A stretch of DNA of 64,000 nucleotides from Nitrospinaceae bacterium. Its GTDB lineage: Bacteria; Nitrospinota; Nitrospinia; Nitrospinales; VA-1. The notes below the pieces were generated by a model. That model was given only the letters and a program-made list of their open reading frames with translations, was not told the origin of the DNA and ran no database searches. The position numbers and the translations under genes were made by a program. Of the stretch, positions 63,342 through 64,000 are shown piece after piece; position 1 is the first letter of the stretch; every line of letters starts with the position of its first letter. The DNA lies in contig JAJDAZ010000005.1 of the NCBI GenBank assembly GCA_029261595.1, positions 1-64,000 on the forward strand, given 5' to 3'.

Positions 63342-64000
63342 ATGAATGAAATGACTAAAACACCCACACCCGAATTGGAAACTCAGGTTCCCGATGAAAG
63401 CGTTTCCGGTAAGGCCACTGATTTGGACCGGGGAATCGAGCGATCCAGGGAATTTTTGCTGTCGCAACAATCCGCCGAAGGATTCTGGGTAGATGAGCTC
63501 GAATCGAACCCCACCATAACGGCGGAGCTCATCTTTTTCATGCACATGACAGGACAGGTGGACCTGCAAAAACAGGAGAAGTTCGCCCAATATCTCCTCA
63601 AAATGCAACGCGAGGACGGCAGCTGGACGCTTTATTACGGCGGGCCGTGCGATATCAATTCCACGGTGGAATGTTATATGGCGCTCAAGATGGCTGGGTA
63701 TTCCCCGGACCATCCGGCGATGGTGAAAGCAAAGTCCGCGGTCCTGGCCAACGGTGGCATTAAAAAGACCCGGGTCTTCACAAAAATTTTTCTCGCCCTG
63801 TTCGGGCAGATTTCCTGGGACGTGCCGCCAGCGATTCCGGTCGAAGTGATTCTTTTGCCCGACGGTTTCTGGATGAATATTTATGAAATTTCCAGCTGGT
63901 CGCGCGGCACGGTGGTTCCATTATCTGTGGTGTGCGCTCATAAACCGGTCCACAAACTGGAGCCGGGCCGGGATGTGCAGGAATTATTCACGGAAAATGA
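63342..64000 (+). CDS. shc: Squalene-hopene cyclase, N-terminal part (partial)
   Basis: The first 219 codons are in the window, and the gene runs off the right end. After a short leader, 'GIERSREFLLSQQSAEGFWVDELESNPTITAELIFFMH' and 'YLLKMQREDGSWTLYYGGPCDINSTVECYMALKMAG' are QW-type repeats of squalene-hopene cyclases, which fold squalene into hopene on the inner membrane. 'FGQISWDVPPAIPVEVILLP' and 'ISSWSRGTVVPLSVV' are further family segments. The catalytic DxDD lies beyond the window. Hopanoids fit a Gram-negative, stress-tolerant envelope. The ATG at 63342 is followed by a second in frame at 63351. Confidence 0.92.
   Translation, partial: MNEMTKTPTPELETQVPDESVSGKATDLDRGIERSREFLLSQQSAEGFWVDELESNPTITAELIFFMHMTGQVDLQKQEKFAQYLLKMQREDGSWTLYYGGPCDINSTVECYMALKMAGYSPDHPAMVKAKSAVLANGGIKKTRVFTKIFLALFGQISWDVPPAIPVEVILLPDGFWMNIYEISSWSRGTVVPLSVVCAHKPVHKLEPGRDVQELFTEN

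Noticed and set aside
1..64000. CRISPR arrays, tRNA or rRNA genes, transposases, prophage
   Set aside because: No regularly spaced repeats, no cloverleaf or rRNA segments and no recognisable mobile-element proteins were seen by eye. tRNA absence is less certain without a covariance search.

Overview
The window reads as a chromosomal segment of a Gram-negative, flagellated, probably marine bacterium. It has P-ring and L-ring flagellar genes, ADP-heptose (LPS core) genes, outer-membrane-type proteins, several lipoproteins and a hopanoid cyclase. The first 121 bases end a protein whose C-terminus resembles the heme-b (gamma) subunit of type II DMSO-reductase-family enzymes (ethylbenzene dehydrogenase gamma / NxrC type). 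Together with the conserved order rplM-rpsI-argC-argJ and the multicopper oxidase, this suggests a Nitrospinota-like nitrite oxidiser. That placement is inference: no rRNA or complete nxr gene is in view. I saw no tRNA, rRNA, CRISPR array, transposase or prophage.

Layout. 0.25-0.57 kb: a rhodanese. 0.88-9.9 kb: flagellar rod/ring/hook-junction genes in two blocks, flgF-flgG-flgA-flgH-flgI and flgJ-flgN-flgK-flgL, each preceded by a good sigma-54 (-24/-12) promoter. 10-17.3 kb: a gamma-glutamyltransferase lipoprotein, small envelope proteins, a GH57 glucanotransferase and an MsbA-like ABC exporter. 17.7 kb: a FlaG-like protein. 18.2-23.2 kb: a two-subunit ThDP sulfo/phosphonopyruvate decarboxylase, an NAD-dependent epimerase and pyruvate phosphate dikinase. 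23.4-29.1 kb: glyS and glyQ, separated by an oppositely oriented gene for a membrane-anchored STAND NTPase with TPRs. 29.2-31.3 kb: small proteins, a DsrE-like periplasmic protein and a MarR regulator. 31.3-34.2 kb: a gspB/gspA-like pair whose ATPase carries a degenerate J domain and a peptidoglycan-binding end. 34.3-39.4 kb: yacG, an FG-GAP lipoprotein, a LysM/M23 lipoprotein, apt, a DUF4911 protein and mnmG. 39.4-41.2 kb: an AT-rich patch with a secreted orphan, then a zinc alcohol dehydrogenase.

41.3-49.5 kb is regulatory: a zinc-ribbon protein and a STAS protein, a very large PAS/GAF histidine kinase with a coupled response regulator, an XRE repressor, and a divergent NtrC-family protein whose receiver, GAFTGA loop and Walker B are all degenerate. 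49.5-53.8 kb: a GT-C membrane glycosyltransferase, a multicopper oxidase fused to an outer-membrane-like beta-barrel, and a small secreted Cys/His protein. 53.9-63 kb, all on the minus strand: hldE, gmhA, radC, a UDP-glucuronate decarboxylase, fmt, def, argJ, argC, rpsI and rplM. The window ends inside a squalene-hopene cyclase gene.

The most notable items are a palindromic intergenic repeat family (four copies found by eye), the multicopper oxidase-barrel fusion, the degenerate NtrC-like protein beside a repressor, the anchored STAND protein splitting glyQ from glyS, and the J-domain/ExeA fusion. All are read by eye; no similarity search was run.
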